Source: Sphingomonadales bacterium UBA2683 (lineage in GTDB: Bacteria > Pseudomonadota > Alphaproteobacteria > Sphingomonadales > Sphingomonadaceae). From it: a DNA stretch of 64,000 nt. The stretch lies in NCBI GenBank assembly GCA_002354635.1, contig DELZ01000002.1, positions 555,656 to 619,655 of the forward strand. Reading direction: 5' to 3'. The translations under genes and the position numbers were made by a program. This document shows positions 8,076-15,216 of this stretch, one piece after another; position 1 is the stretch's first letter; each line of letters begins with the position of its first letter. Below the pieces are notes generated by a model, which saw only the letters and a list, made by a program, of their open reading frames with translations, searched no databases and was not told the origin of the DNA.

Positions 8076-8339
8076 ATGCCGATCGAATATATTGCCCTGA
8101 TGATCCCCTTTGCAGGCATGGCGATCGGCGTCTTTGCAATCTGGACCAACCATCAACAGAAAATGATGGACAAGCAGGCAAAAATTTCTGCCGAAAAAGC
8201 GGCGCAATATGCAGTCGGAAACAACGAGCTGGAACAGCGCGTGCGTGTGCTGGAGCGAATTGTCACCGACAAAGGGTTCGATGTTTCGAGGCAGATCGAG
8301 AATCTGAGAAACGAACCGGAAACGAAGGAACTGAACTGA
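8076..8339 (+). CDS. PspB-like small membrane protein, copy 3 of 6
   Basis: 87 residues. The N-terminus MPIEYIALMIPFAGMAIGVFAIW forms a TM segment resembling the PspB N-terminus, with a Pro inside the membrane segment. A short charged linker (HQQKMMDKQAKISAEKAA) follows, then the signature ELEQRVRVLERIVTDKG and QIENLRNE. The ATG at 8076 has a nearby AAGGGAT Shine-Dalgarno. It overlaps copy 4 by 1 bp (TGATG). It lacks the GYxLExxWG box of copies 1 and 2, so it belongs with copy 4 as a second subtype. Confidence 0.72.
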   Translation: MPIEYIALMIPFAGMAIGVFAIWTNHQQKMMDKQAKISAEKAAQYAVGNNELEQRVRVLERIVTDKGFDVSRQIENLRNEPETKELN

Positions 8340-8593
8340 TGGGTTTTGAATTTGCACTGTTAATTCCGCTGGCTCCGTTCGCTCTTGGTGCGCTCTGGAT
8401 ATGGACCCGCCATCAGAGCAAAATGGCCGAAAAATACGGCCATCTGCCCAAGGGGGTAAACGCAGACACGGACCGGATGCGCGAGGAAATGAAGTATCTG
8501 AAAGAGCGCGTGGCGGTTCTCGAGCAGATAACAACCGACGGGCACAGCACCAAGCAGCTGGAAAATGAAATTGAGCAATTGCGGGATCGCTGA
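8339..8593 (+). CDS. PspB-like small membrane protein, copy 4 of 6
   Basis: 84 residues. The TM segment FALLIPLAPFALGALWIW is followed by TRHQSKMAEKY, similar to copy 3 (TNHQQKMMDKQ). The coiled coil EEMKYLKERVAVLEQITTD and ENEIEQLRDR is nearly identical to that of copy 5, including at the DNA level around 8490-8525 versus 8785-8820, pointing to recent duplication or gene conversion between copies 4 and 5. Start and stop overlap conventions match the rest of the operon. Confidence 0.72.
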   Translation: MGFEFALLIPLAPFALGALWIWTRHQSKMAEKYGHLPKGVNADTDRMREEMKYLKERVAVLEQITTDGHSTKQLENEIEQLRDR

Positions 8594-8618
8594 CCCGGAT
8601 TGATTGAGGAGACTGAAC

Positions 8619-8888
8619 ATGGGTTGGCCCGAAGCTGTCGTTGCCATCATCATCATTGTGACAATCGGACGGGTGATGCGTTCCAAATATCGCGCCGAAC
8701 ACGGCATTCTCGAGGACCGCAGGGGGAACGCAATCGGATCCCAGGCCAGAAACGAGCCGCAGACCGAACGCCTGCAAGAGGAAGTAAAGTATCTCAAGGA
8801 GCGCGTGGCGGTGCTCGAAAAAATTGCCACCGATGACCGCGGATCCCGCGAGTTGCAAAACGAGATCGAGAAATTGCGCGACCGTTAA
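8619..8888 (+). CDS. PspB-like small membrane protein, copy 5 of 6
   Basis: 89 residues from the ATG at 8619, preceded by GAGGAG; a TTG at 8604 in the same frame is less likely. The TM segment is unusually isoleucine-rich (AVVAIIIIVTIGRVM). It is followed by RSKYRAEHGILEDRRGNAIGS, a degenerate form of the copy 1/2 juxtamembrane box. The coiled coil EEVKYLKERVAVLEKIATD is shared with copy 4, so copy 5 looks like a mosaic of the two subtypes. It lies in the same operon, with 25 bp before and 27 bp after. Confidence 0.72.
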   Translation: MGWPEAVVAIIIIVTIGRVMRSKYRAEHGILEDRRGNAIGSQARNEPQTERLQEEVKYLKERVAVLEKIATDDRGSRELQNEIEKLRDR

Positions 8889-8915
8889 CCCGGTCCGGAG
8901 AATAGAAGGACAAGC

Positions 8916-9149
8916 ATGATGCAAGAACCTGCCTTTTATATGATCACTGCGGCCTTTTCGCTGATCGGCCTGACCGTTGTGGCCCTGGTAAGCCTGCGGG
9001 GCTGGCGCGACTGGATCGCACTGAAATCCCGCGAACTGGAGCAACAGCGCGAGGACAATCCACCTACAGCGACGTCGCGCATCGAGGTTGCGGACCTGAA
9101 AGAGCGGATTCGCAAACTGGAAGCGATCGCCGCCGGAGTCGAGCTATAG
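8916..9149 (+). CDS. PspB-like small membrane protein, copy 6 of 6
   Basis: 77 residues, last gene of the psp operon. The TM segment (about residues 8-27, MITAAFSLIGLTVVALVSL) is followed by RGWRDWIALKSRELEQQ and a short terminal coiled coil, DLKERIRKLEAIAAG, with the same ERI-x(2)-LE-x-I core as PspB. It is the most diverged and shortest copy, lacking the final EIExLRD helix. The start may be either ATG at 8916 or 8919; AAGGA upstream fits both. The next 24 bp form a hairpin that may end the operon. Confidence 0.65.
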   Translation: MMQEPAFYMITAAFSLIGLTVVALVSLRGWRDWIALKSRELEQQREDNPPTATSRIEVADLKERIRKLEAIAAGVEL

Positions 9150-9173
9150 CGAACCGGGCCCAGGTCCCGTTCG
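9150..9173 (+). terminator. Weak hairpin at end of psp operon
   Basis: CGAACCGGG and CCCGTTCG can form an 8-bp stem (one bulged C) directly after the last psp stop codon. There is no U-run, so it may be an mRNA 3' stabiliser rather than an intrinsic terminator. The rest of the gap to sufE (9174-9274) shows no other recognisable element. Confidence 0.4.
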
Positions 9174-9274
9174 TGTCCTGCACAGTCTAGACATGCGAGC
9201 GCCTCTCGACTTCGCTGGAGGCAAACGGTTAAAACGGGTGACGTTGCCCACATCCCCTGCTAACCGCCCTCCCC

Positions 9275-9685
9275 ATGAGCAAAATTGACGATTTGATCGA
9301 AGAATATGAATTTCTCGAGGCCGATGACCGCTACCGGTTGCTGATCGATCTGGGGAAGCAGCTGGATGTGATGCCGGACGCGCTGAAGACCGATGCAACG
9401 CTGGTCCGGGGCTGTTCCGCCTCGGTCTGGGTCTATCCGACGCAGCTGGACGACGGACGGCTGCATTTTCTGGCAGACAGCAATGCCGCGATCACCAAGG
9501 GTATTATCGCACTTGTGCTGGAAACCGTGCAGGACCAGACGACCGAGCAGATCAGGCAAACCGATATCGCCGCGGTACTGGAACCCTTCGATCTGAAAAA
9601 CCAGCTGAGTTCAAACCGTACCCAGGGTATTCCCAATATGATTGCGCTTATTCAGGATACCGCTTCACGGCTGGATCAAGCCTAG
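9275..9685 (+). CDS. sufE: Cysteine desulfuration protein SufE
   Basis: Accepts persulfide sulfur from SufS for Fe-S cluster assembly in the cytosol. It is 136 residues, standard length. The N-terminal helices and the active-site loop LVRGCSASVWV, with the acceptor Cys at residue 47, are clear, as are the DSNAAITKGI and NQLSSNRTQGIPNM segments. It stands alone rather than in a suf operon and converges on the J-domain gene with a 4-bp overlap of stop codons. Confidence 0.93.
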   Translation: MSKIDDLIEEYEFLEADDRYRLLIDLGKQLDVMPDALKTDATLVRGCSASVWVYPTQLDDGRLHFLADSNAAITKGIIALVLETVQDQTTEQIRQTDIAAVLEPFDLKNQLSSNRTQGIPNMIALIQDTASRLDQA

Positions 9686-10218
9686 ATCGGTTTCCAGACC
9701 CGTCGTTCTTCGGCAATGCGAAGAACGTCAAAGGCCGCTTGTGCCGTCTGAAATTTCTTTGCCGCCTCTTCATCACCAGGGTTGACGTCCGGATGATATT
9801 CCTTGGCCATGGAACGCCATGCCTTTTTGACCGTCTCGAATTCGACATCCGGCGTCAGGTCGAAAATTTCAAGTGCGGTCATTTCGTCGCGCGAACGGCT
9901 GCCATCGCCTGATCCCATCCAGCTATAGTGGGCGGCTTCCTGATAGGCGTTGGCATCGCGCTGCTCGTCGGCTTCGCGCTTCTTGCGCTCTTCCTTGTCG
10001 AGTCCTTCGAAATAGTCCCATCCCCGGTTATATTCCGCGGCGTGGGTCTGGCAAAAATACCAGCGCTCCGGACTATTGGGAGATTTCGGAGCCGGACAAT
10101 TGCCCGCTTCCTGGCAGCCGTGACGGTCGCAAATCTTGACCTGCTGCGTTTCGCGGGAGCTTTCATAGCTTCCCCAGCGGGGAAAGCCCCAGTTGTCGGA
10201 TCGTTTTGCTTTTGGCAT
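9682..10218 (-). CDS. J-domain protein with C-terminal DnaJ domain
   Basis: A 178-residue cytosolic co-chaperone-like protein. The J domain is at the C-terminus (about residues 115-178): ALEIFDLTPDVEFETVKKAWRSMAKEYHPDVNPGDEEA, with the essential HPD tripeptide. The N-terminal part has a Cys/His-containing segment (CDRHGCQEAGNCPAP and YFCQTHAAEYN) that could bind zinc or simply mark a conserved fold. It belongs to a J-domain group common in alphaproteobacteria with unknown clients; it should stimulate a DnaK, but that is family inference. It converges with sufE. Confidence 0.85.
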   Translation of the reverse strand: MPKAKRSDNWGFPRWGSYESSRETQQVKICDRHGCQEAGNCPAPKSPNSPERWYFCQTHAAEYNRGWDYFEGLDKEERKKREADEQRDANAYQEAAHYSWMGSGDGSRSRDEMTALEIFDLTPDVEFETVKKAWRSMAKEYHPDVNPGDEEAAKKFQTAQAAFDVLRIAEERRVWKPI

Positions 10219-10268
10219 GGTTCAGACTCTATCAAAAACCGGAGCGGACTACCAGCTTCTTCAGCGTG

Positions 10269-11921
10269 CTAGTTGCGGGACAGGATGTTTGCAGCCACGC
10301 GTTCCAAATCCGGACGCTGTTCAAGCTCTGGCTGGCTTTTGGCAAGCGTCGCCCAGTAGCGCGCCTCGCCAGGGGATTTGGGAATGCCCTGACCGCGATC
10401 ATGAAGCTGTGCCCATATCGCGCGTGCACCGGCATATCCGCCCCTCGCCGCAAGCGAACAATCCTTCGCCACCGTATCCGCCTGGCCGAGTTGATATTGC
10501 AGTTCACATATCCAGTTATTGCCTTCGATATTTCCCTCATCGGCCAGCGATCGCAGCTTTCGCAGAGATTCCCCGAGCTGATTGCCGTAAATGCCCAGTG
10601 CATAGGTTGCATAGGGATGCCCGTGATCGGATGCGGCAGCAAAAAGCCCGATCGCCCGCTTTTTATCGGTAATACCAAACTTTCCTTCCCACAGGGCGAA
10701 GCCGAGATGGGATTGCGCTTTGGCATAGCCTTGCGCAGCAGCGAGCAAATAGAGCTCCAATGCGCGGCTGGCCTGATCCGGCTCATTTTCCTGGAAGTAC
10801 CAGGCCAGTTCCGTCTGTCCTGCCGGATGTCCCTGCGCCGCTGACTTTTCCAGCCAGTCCTTCGCCTGCTTCAGGTCCTTGCGAACCCCGACACCGAGAT
10901 GGTACATATATCCCAAGAAAGATTGCGCCAACGGATCTCCGTTTGTCGCAAGCTGAGTCAGACCGACGATACCGATCCCGCCGAGAACCTCGCCAACCAA
11001 TACGGTCTCGTCCTCGATAGCCAAACGGTCCATGGGAATGTCGATTGGCGATGGCGATTTTGTTAACCCAGAAGACGCTGGTGTATCCGGACCGGTAGAA
11101 ATATCTGTTGGCAGATTCAGATAAAAATCTTCAAACCAGCTGCCATAGTGAAACGGCTGTTGCGGACCCAAATCCAGCTCCCGGGTGTTGGTATAGACTT
11201 CTCGCGATACGACCTTGAAATAGTCGGACAGTTCAAGACCGGGTATAGCAAGCTTGTCCGCGATCGCCTTGGCAAAGGGACTTGTTTTGGAATCCACAGG
11301 GGCTGCATCCAGCGCGGGCTTTCCCTTGGCGGTAGAATAGAAAACGGCACCTTGCGTCATTTCCAGCAGTCCCATCGGGGAAATACCGCCCTCAGGGTCG
11401 TCACTGCTCAAGTCTTTCAGTCGAACAATCGGGTCGGGCGTCCGGCAGGCGTCCATAAAAAACAGGCTAAATTTCTTGGCCTTTGAGGCGGCTTGCAGCA
11501 TTTTTTCCAGCGGCAGAAATTCCGTATCCAGTTCATCCCTGGACGCAAATGCCGGCGCATCGACGGGAACCATGAAATTGCGGCCGTTATATTCAAAACC
11601 ATGCCCTGCATAATAGACAACCGCACTATCCGCCTCCGATGCCTTGGCGGCAAAGGCCTGGGTCGCGCTGTTCAACTCCGCGATGGTCGCATCGCGTACG
11701 TCGATGATTTCGAAACCCGCTTTCGCAAAGGCCTCGCAGACGTGATCGATATCATTGACCGCGTTCGCCAATGCCGGCCAATCGAGACCATCATAGGCAC
11801 CAATGCCGATGAGCAGCGCAACGCCGCGATTCCCTTGTGGAGACACGCATTTTGCCTCCGCGGGAGGACCGAAGCCGAACAGACAGGCGAAAACAACGCA
11901 ACTGAGCAGAAATTTTTTCAT
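10269..11921 (-). CDS. Exported caspase-like (peptidase C14) protein with Sel1-like repeats
   Basis: 550 residues from the ATG at 11921, giving a typical signal peptide (MKKFLLSCVVFACLFGFGPPAEA); an in-frame TTG at 11954 would add 11 residues and is less likely. The caspase p20 fold is visible: RGVALLIGIGAYDG, the catalytic-His motif VVYYAGHGFEYNGRNF and the catalytic-Cys motif FFMDACRTPDP. The C-terminal half has several Sel1/TPR-like repeats (for example AQSFLGYMYHLGVGVRKDLKQA). This suggests a periplasmic orthocaspase-type protease or scaffold; both catalytic residues are intact. The substrate is unknown. Confidence 0.85.
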   Translation of the reverse strand: MKKFLLSCVVFACLFGFGPPAEAKCVSPQGNRGVALLIGIGAYDGLDWPALANAVNDIDHVCEAFAKAGFEIIDVRDATIAELNSATQAFAAKASEADSAVVYYAGHGFEYNGRNFMVPVDAPAFASRDELDTEFLPLEKMLQAASKAKKFSLFFMDACRTPDPIVRLKDLSSDDPEGGISPMGLLEMTQGAVFYSTAKGKPALDAAPVDSKTSPFAKAIADKLAIPGLELSDYFKVVSREVYTNTRELDLGPQQPFHYGSWFEDFYLNLPTDISTGPDTPASSGLTKSPSPIDIPMDRLAIEDETVLVGEVLGGIGIVGLTQLATNGDPLAQSFLGYMYHLGVGVRKDLKQAKDWLEKSAAQGHPAGQTELAWYFQENEPDQASRALELYLLAAAQGYAKAQSHLGFALWEGKFGITDKKRAIGLFAAASDHGHPYATYALGIYGNQLGESLRKLRSLADEGNIEGNNWICELQYQLGQADTVAKDCSLAARGGYAGARAIWAQLHDRGQGIPKSPGEARYWATLAKSQPELEQRPDLERVAANILSRN

Positions 11922-11967
11922 TTCACGGCTTAACACCGACAGCCAGCGATTCAACGATCAATTCCAA

Positions 11968-12345
11968 AATACCAGAGGGTCTGTAAGCCGGGTTCTGTCC
12001 ATCCGCCGAAGCGAAATAGCCAGCCATTCATCTGTGCCATGCATTGCTGCGTGGCTCTAGCAACCAACCCGGGCTGCAGGCCGAAAAAGCCATATGCCGC
12101 CCCTATTTGGTTTTGCTCCAGGTGGGGTTTACCGTGCCAGGCCTGTTGCCAGACCCGCGGTGCGCTCTTACCGCACCCTTTCATTGTCACGTGACCGAAG
12201 TCGGCGCGATCTGCTTTCTGTTGCACTTTCCCTAGGGTTACCCCCGCCGGACGTTATCCGGCACCTTTTAATCGTGGAGCCCGGACTTTCCTCCCACCTC
12301 CGCTGAAGCTTCGGCGGGCGGCTGGCCGACCCTCTGGTGCGCCCT
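11968..12345 (-). ncRNA. rnpB: RNase P RNA (class A)
   Basis: The catalytic RNA that matures tRNA 5' ends. Read on the minus strand it starts around 12345 with GGGCGCACCAGAGGGUCGG and ends near 11968. The 5' ACCAGAGGGUC pairs with the 3' GACCCUCUGGU to close helix P1. Hallmarks are GGAGGAAAGUCCGGGC (P4 5' strand, around 12282-12297) and ACAGAACCCGGCUUA near the 3' end. Ends are estimated to within about 5 nt. It begins immediately after the upstream amidase stop codon, so its promoter probably lies inside that gene. Confidence 0.93.
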
Positions 12346-13036
12346 ATTTAGTGATTCCGCGCTCTCTGTCCAACATTAAAGACAAAAGCAGCGACCGGCA
12401 TTCGCCATCGATCACACCATCAACGGTTTTCGGACGAAAGCGCCGCTGAAAGGCGACCACAGCCGCCGTCTGGTCGGAAATATCATAGCCGAACCGCTCC
12501 AGCGCCAGCATGAAACCGCCATCCGTCCAGGGCGGATCGCCTAGTTTGAGAGTCGGTTTTTTCAGCGCGATCCCGTGACGCGCGAGCCGTTCCCAGTCGA
12601 ACAGTTCCCCCGGGTCCTGTTTGCGCGCCGGGGCCAGATCGCTGTGCCCGATGACGTTGGACGCCGTAATATTGTGCCGCTTCACGATTGCATGGGCAAG
12701 CCGGGTCACCGCGTCCATCTGCTCTTCCGGAAACGGGACATAGCCCCATTCATGCCCGGGATTGACGATCTCGATGCCGATACTGGCGCTGTTTACATCG
12801 GTGATCCCGCGCCAGTAACCACGCCCTGCATGCCAGGCACGATTTCCTTCATCGACCATCTGGACCACCTGACCGTCCTCGGTCACGACATAATGGGCGG
12901 ACACCTTGGATTCGGGATTGGCAAGCCAGTTAATCGCCGACGCCGCGTCCTTCATACCGGTGTAATGCATGACCAGGATGCTGATCGGCTGCTTGCGGTC
13001 GTCATAATTGGGGGATGGCGTCCATATCACATCCAT
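12344..13036 (-). CDS. N-acetylmuramoyl-L-alanine amidase (AmpD/AmiD type) with peptidoglycan-binding domain
   Basis: Cleaves the amide bond between MurNAc and the stem peptide during cell-wall recycling or remodelling. It is 230 residues. The amidase_2 domain spans about 15-150, with zinc-ligand motifs ILVMHYTGM and VIGHSDLAPARKQDPG and the catalytic GIEIVNPG segment. The last 60 residues (FGYDISDQTAAVVAFQRRFRP) look like a PG_binding_1 domain. No signal peptide is seen, which favours an AmpD-like cytosolic role, while the fused binding domain resembles AmiD. The stop codon abuts rnpB. Confidence 0.88.
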   Translation of the reverse strand: MDVIWTPSPNYDDRKQPISILVMHYTGMKDAASAINWLANPESKVSAHYVVTEDGQVVQMVDEGNRAWHAGRGYWRGITDVNSASIGIEIVNPGHEWGYVPFPEEQMDAVTRLAHAIVKRHNITASNVIGHSDLAPARKQDPGELFDWERLARHGIALKKPTLKLGDPPWTDGGFMLALERFGYDISDQTAAVVAFQRRFRPKTVDGVIDGECRSLLLSLMLDRERGITK

Positions 13037-13070
13037 ATCAGACTTCCTTCTCGCACCGGGCCGTTCCCAA

Positions 13071-13712
13071 TCAGGCAGTCACGATAGCACCCAAAAGCAA
13101 TTCTGTCCCTGATTCCGGTGAAATCCGCAGATCTCCACCATTTTGCAGCGCCAGTTCCCGGGTCATCCACGCCGCCGCGGTTCTGGCGCTGATATCGGCG
13201 GTGGCGATCGTGCCGTCCAGTGCCGTGCGGATACCGTCATCCAGCGCGATTTTTGTACCCTCTGCCCGGATCACCACTTCGATCCCGAGATCACCCTGCT
13301 CTGCTCCCACATCCAGCCTGCCGCCCCGCACCAGCGATTCCTTTGCGATCAAGGCAAGGTTGAGGAGAATTTTTATCGCCTTTTTCGGCAAGGATCCGCC
13401 CTGGACTGCCCAGCCCAGCGTGATCTTGCCCGAATCGCCAAGCAAAGACTCGATCAGCTGCCGCGCCTCGGCCGGATCGATTGTGTCGCCAAAGCCGCCT
13501 GCTGCGCCAAAGGCGAGCCGGAAATATTTCAACTTGTCGGCCGAAGTTCTGGCGCTGTCCGCCAGCAAGTCCATGCAGCGGTCCCGCATCACCGGATCGT
13601 CCTCGCCTTCCAGCAATTCCAGGCCGTTATTGAGGGCACCGACCGGACTGAGCAGATCGTGACAGATTTTCGAACAAAGCAGAGATGCAAGGTCAACTTC
13701 ATTATTCGACAT
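13071..13712 (-). CDS. chpT: Histidine phosphotransferase ChpT
   Basis: Relays phosphate from CckA to CtrA and CpdR in the alphaproteobacterial cell-cycle phosphorelay. It is 213 residues. The phosphorylated His is H18 in LLCSKICHDLLSPVGALNNGLELL. The C-terminal half is a degenerate ATPase-like fold without nucleotide motifs, as in ChpT. Its presence supports the alphaproteobacterial assignment. It lies head-to-tail upstream of the amidase (34-bp gap) and 26 bp downstream of the JAMM gene, so the three may be co-transcribed. Confidence 0.88.
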   Translation of the reverse strand: MSNNEVDLASLLCSKICHDLLSPVGALNNGLELLEGEDDPVMRDRCMDLLADSARTSADKLKYFRLAFGAAGGFGDTIDPAEARQLIESLLGDSGKITLGWAVQGGSLPKKAIKILLNLALIAKESLVRGGRLDVGAEQGDLGIEVVIRAEGTKIALDDGIRTALDGTIATADISARTAAAWMTRELALQNGGDLRISPESGTELLLGAIVTA

Positions 13713-13738
13713 ATAAACGCGCTTTCAAACTGTGATTT

Positions 13739-14179
13739 CTATTCCGCGGCTGTTTGGCCTTTTGCCACCGAGCAATCAAGCGGGATCGCGTCAAAACGGC
13801 CATAAATTTCGCCATCCGGAACCGCCTGCCATGCTGCCGCATCCTGCCCGTTGATAATCAGCCAGAGCCGGCCATCCGGTGCCGCGCTGCCGGCATCAAT
13901 GATGGAAGGACGCACCGCCCCTGTGGGATGGGAATGATAAAAGCCGAGGATGGGCTCGCCACCGTCTCGTTCTCCCCGCTCGGCATCAATCAGCGCCCGA
14001 GGATCTATCTCGAAATGCCGATACGGGTCTTCGGCTACATTCTTGGCTGCACGGCGGGCGCTGACCCTGCCCTCGCGACCAAAGAGGATTCCGCAGATTT
14101 CCTGCTGCTCGGCCGCGCGGGCCAACTGCTGCAGATCCGCCAACATCGCGCTTGATATAAGGAGTTGCATGGCCCACAT
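13739..14179 (-). CDS. JAMM/MPN+ family metallopeptidase (Mov34/PAD-1)
   Basis: A predicted zinc isopeptidase of the bacterial JAB1/MPN family. It is 146 residues from 14179, or 143 from the ATG at 14170. The JAMM motif is complete: Glu in EQQEICGILFG, then FYHSHPTGAVRPSIIDA supplying the two His and the Asp. Family members act on C-terminal tails or in sulfur-carrier processing; no sulfur-carrier gene is adjacent, so the substrate is open. It is divergent from the RluD-type gene, and the two 5' ends overlap by 2 to 11 bp. Confidence 0.83.
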   Translation of the reverse strand: MWAMQLLISSAMLADLQQLARAAEQQEICGILFGREGRVSARRAAKNVAEDPYRHFEIDPRALIDAERGERDGGEPILGFYHSHPTGAVRPSIIDAGSAAPDGRLWLIINGQDAAAWQAVPDGEIYGRFDAIPLDCSVAKGQTAAE

Positions 14180-15140
14180 CTACGCGATGAATGCAGGGCA
14201 ATCCACCATATCCGGAATATTACCGGAATCAGAAAAAAAACAGCGTCTCGATGCCGCTTTGACAGAAGCGGTCGATGGCCTCTCCCGCGAGCGGGTAAAA
14301 TCGCTGATATCATCGGGAAATCTTGCAATCGACGGAACTGTCTTTACCGATGCGTCGGCCAAGAAAATGGCCGGAAAAGCCTTTACGCTTACGATACCCG
14401 AACCGATCACCGGCCCCGCTCTGGCGCAGGATATCCCGCTCGATGTGGTTTTCGAAGATACGCACCTGATCATCATCAACAAACCGGCAGGACTCGTCGT
14501 CCATCCAGCGGCCGGACATCCGGACGGCACGCTGGTAAACGCCTTGCTGTACCATTGCCGGGGCCAGCTATCGGGCATTGGCGGTGTGACCAGACCCGGG
14601 ATTGTCCATCGCATCGACAAGGACACGTCCGGATTGATGGTGGCAGCCAAAACAGACGCCGCGCACCAGGGCCTGAGCGCCCTGTTTGCCAAGCATGATA
14701 TCGAACGACGCTATATGGCGATCGTCAACGGCAGGCCGAATCCCGCTTCGGCGACGATCGAGGGCAGCATTGGCCGGAGCAATGTTGATCGCAAGAAAAT
14801 GGCGGTTGTGGGAGACGATAGGGGCAAAGCGGCAATGACCCATTATACGGTCAAGGAAATGCTCGACGGTGCCGCTTTGGTGGAATGCACGCTGGAAACC
14901 GGGCGCACACACCAGGTCCGGGTGCACATGACCCATATCGGTCACAGCCTGATCGGTGACCCGCTCTATGGCACTCGTCGAAAATCATTGCTTTCCCGGC
15001 GAAAAGATATTCGATTTGGACGCCAGGCGCTGCATGCTGCTAGTCTTGGATTTGTTCACCCCATAACGGATGAGAAATTGATGTTTTCTATCGATTTTCC
15101 TGACGATATGCAGGAACTATTCATGAAGTTGCGCATATAA
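14169..15140 (+). CDS. rluD: 23S rRNA pseudouridine synthase, RluD family
   Basis: Isomerises uridines in 23S rRNA (RluD targets helix 69) or a related RNA. It is 323 residues from the ATG at 14169, preceded by AAGGAG. An N-terminal S4 RNA-binding domain (RLDAALTEAVDGLSRERVKSLISSGNL) precedes the catalytic domain. The catalytic Asp is D150 in HRIDKDTSGLMV, and ETGRTHQVRVHMTHIGHSLIGDPLYG follows. It is ahead of rpoH, with 76 bp between, in the arrangement common in alphaproteobacteria. Specificity within RluA/C/D is inferred from the S4 domain. Confidence 0.88.
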   Translation: MAHIYAMNAGQSTISGILPESEKKQRLDAALTEAVDGLSRERVKSLISSGNLAIDGTVFTDASAKKMAGKAFTLTIPEPITGPALAQDIPLDVVFEDTHLIIINKPAGLVVHPAAGHPDGTLVNALLYHCRGQLSGIGGVTRPGIVHRIDKDTSGLMVAAKTDAAHQGLSALFAKHDIERRYMAIVNGRPNPASATIEGSIGRSNVDRKKMAVVGDDRGKAAMTHYTVKEMLDGAALVECTLETGRTHQVRVHMTHIGHSLIGDPLYGTRRKSLLSRRKDIRFGRQALHAASLGFVHPITDEKLMFSIDFPDDMQELFMKLRI

Positions 15141-15216
15141 GTAACACACCCTATATTCGCTTTTGACCAATGGGTGCTTAATGAGGCCCGGCGGCACAAC
15201 ATAAGAAGGAACGAAA

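Noticed and set aside
7881..9044. 387-codon minus-strand open frame opposite the PspB-like array
   Set aside because: The plus-strand genes have overlapping starts and stops, consistent TM/coiled-coil architecture and family resemblance; the antisense frame has none.
4516..9149. Phage origin suggested by the name phage shock
   Set aside because: Psp genes are host envelope-stress genes; no capsid, integrase, or att-like direct repeats were seen.
11890..11921. Lipoprotein signal in the caspase-like protein
   Set aside because: Cysteines occur in the hydrophobic stretch but without a proper lipobox; the AEA-K cleavage site fits signal peptidase I better.
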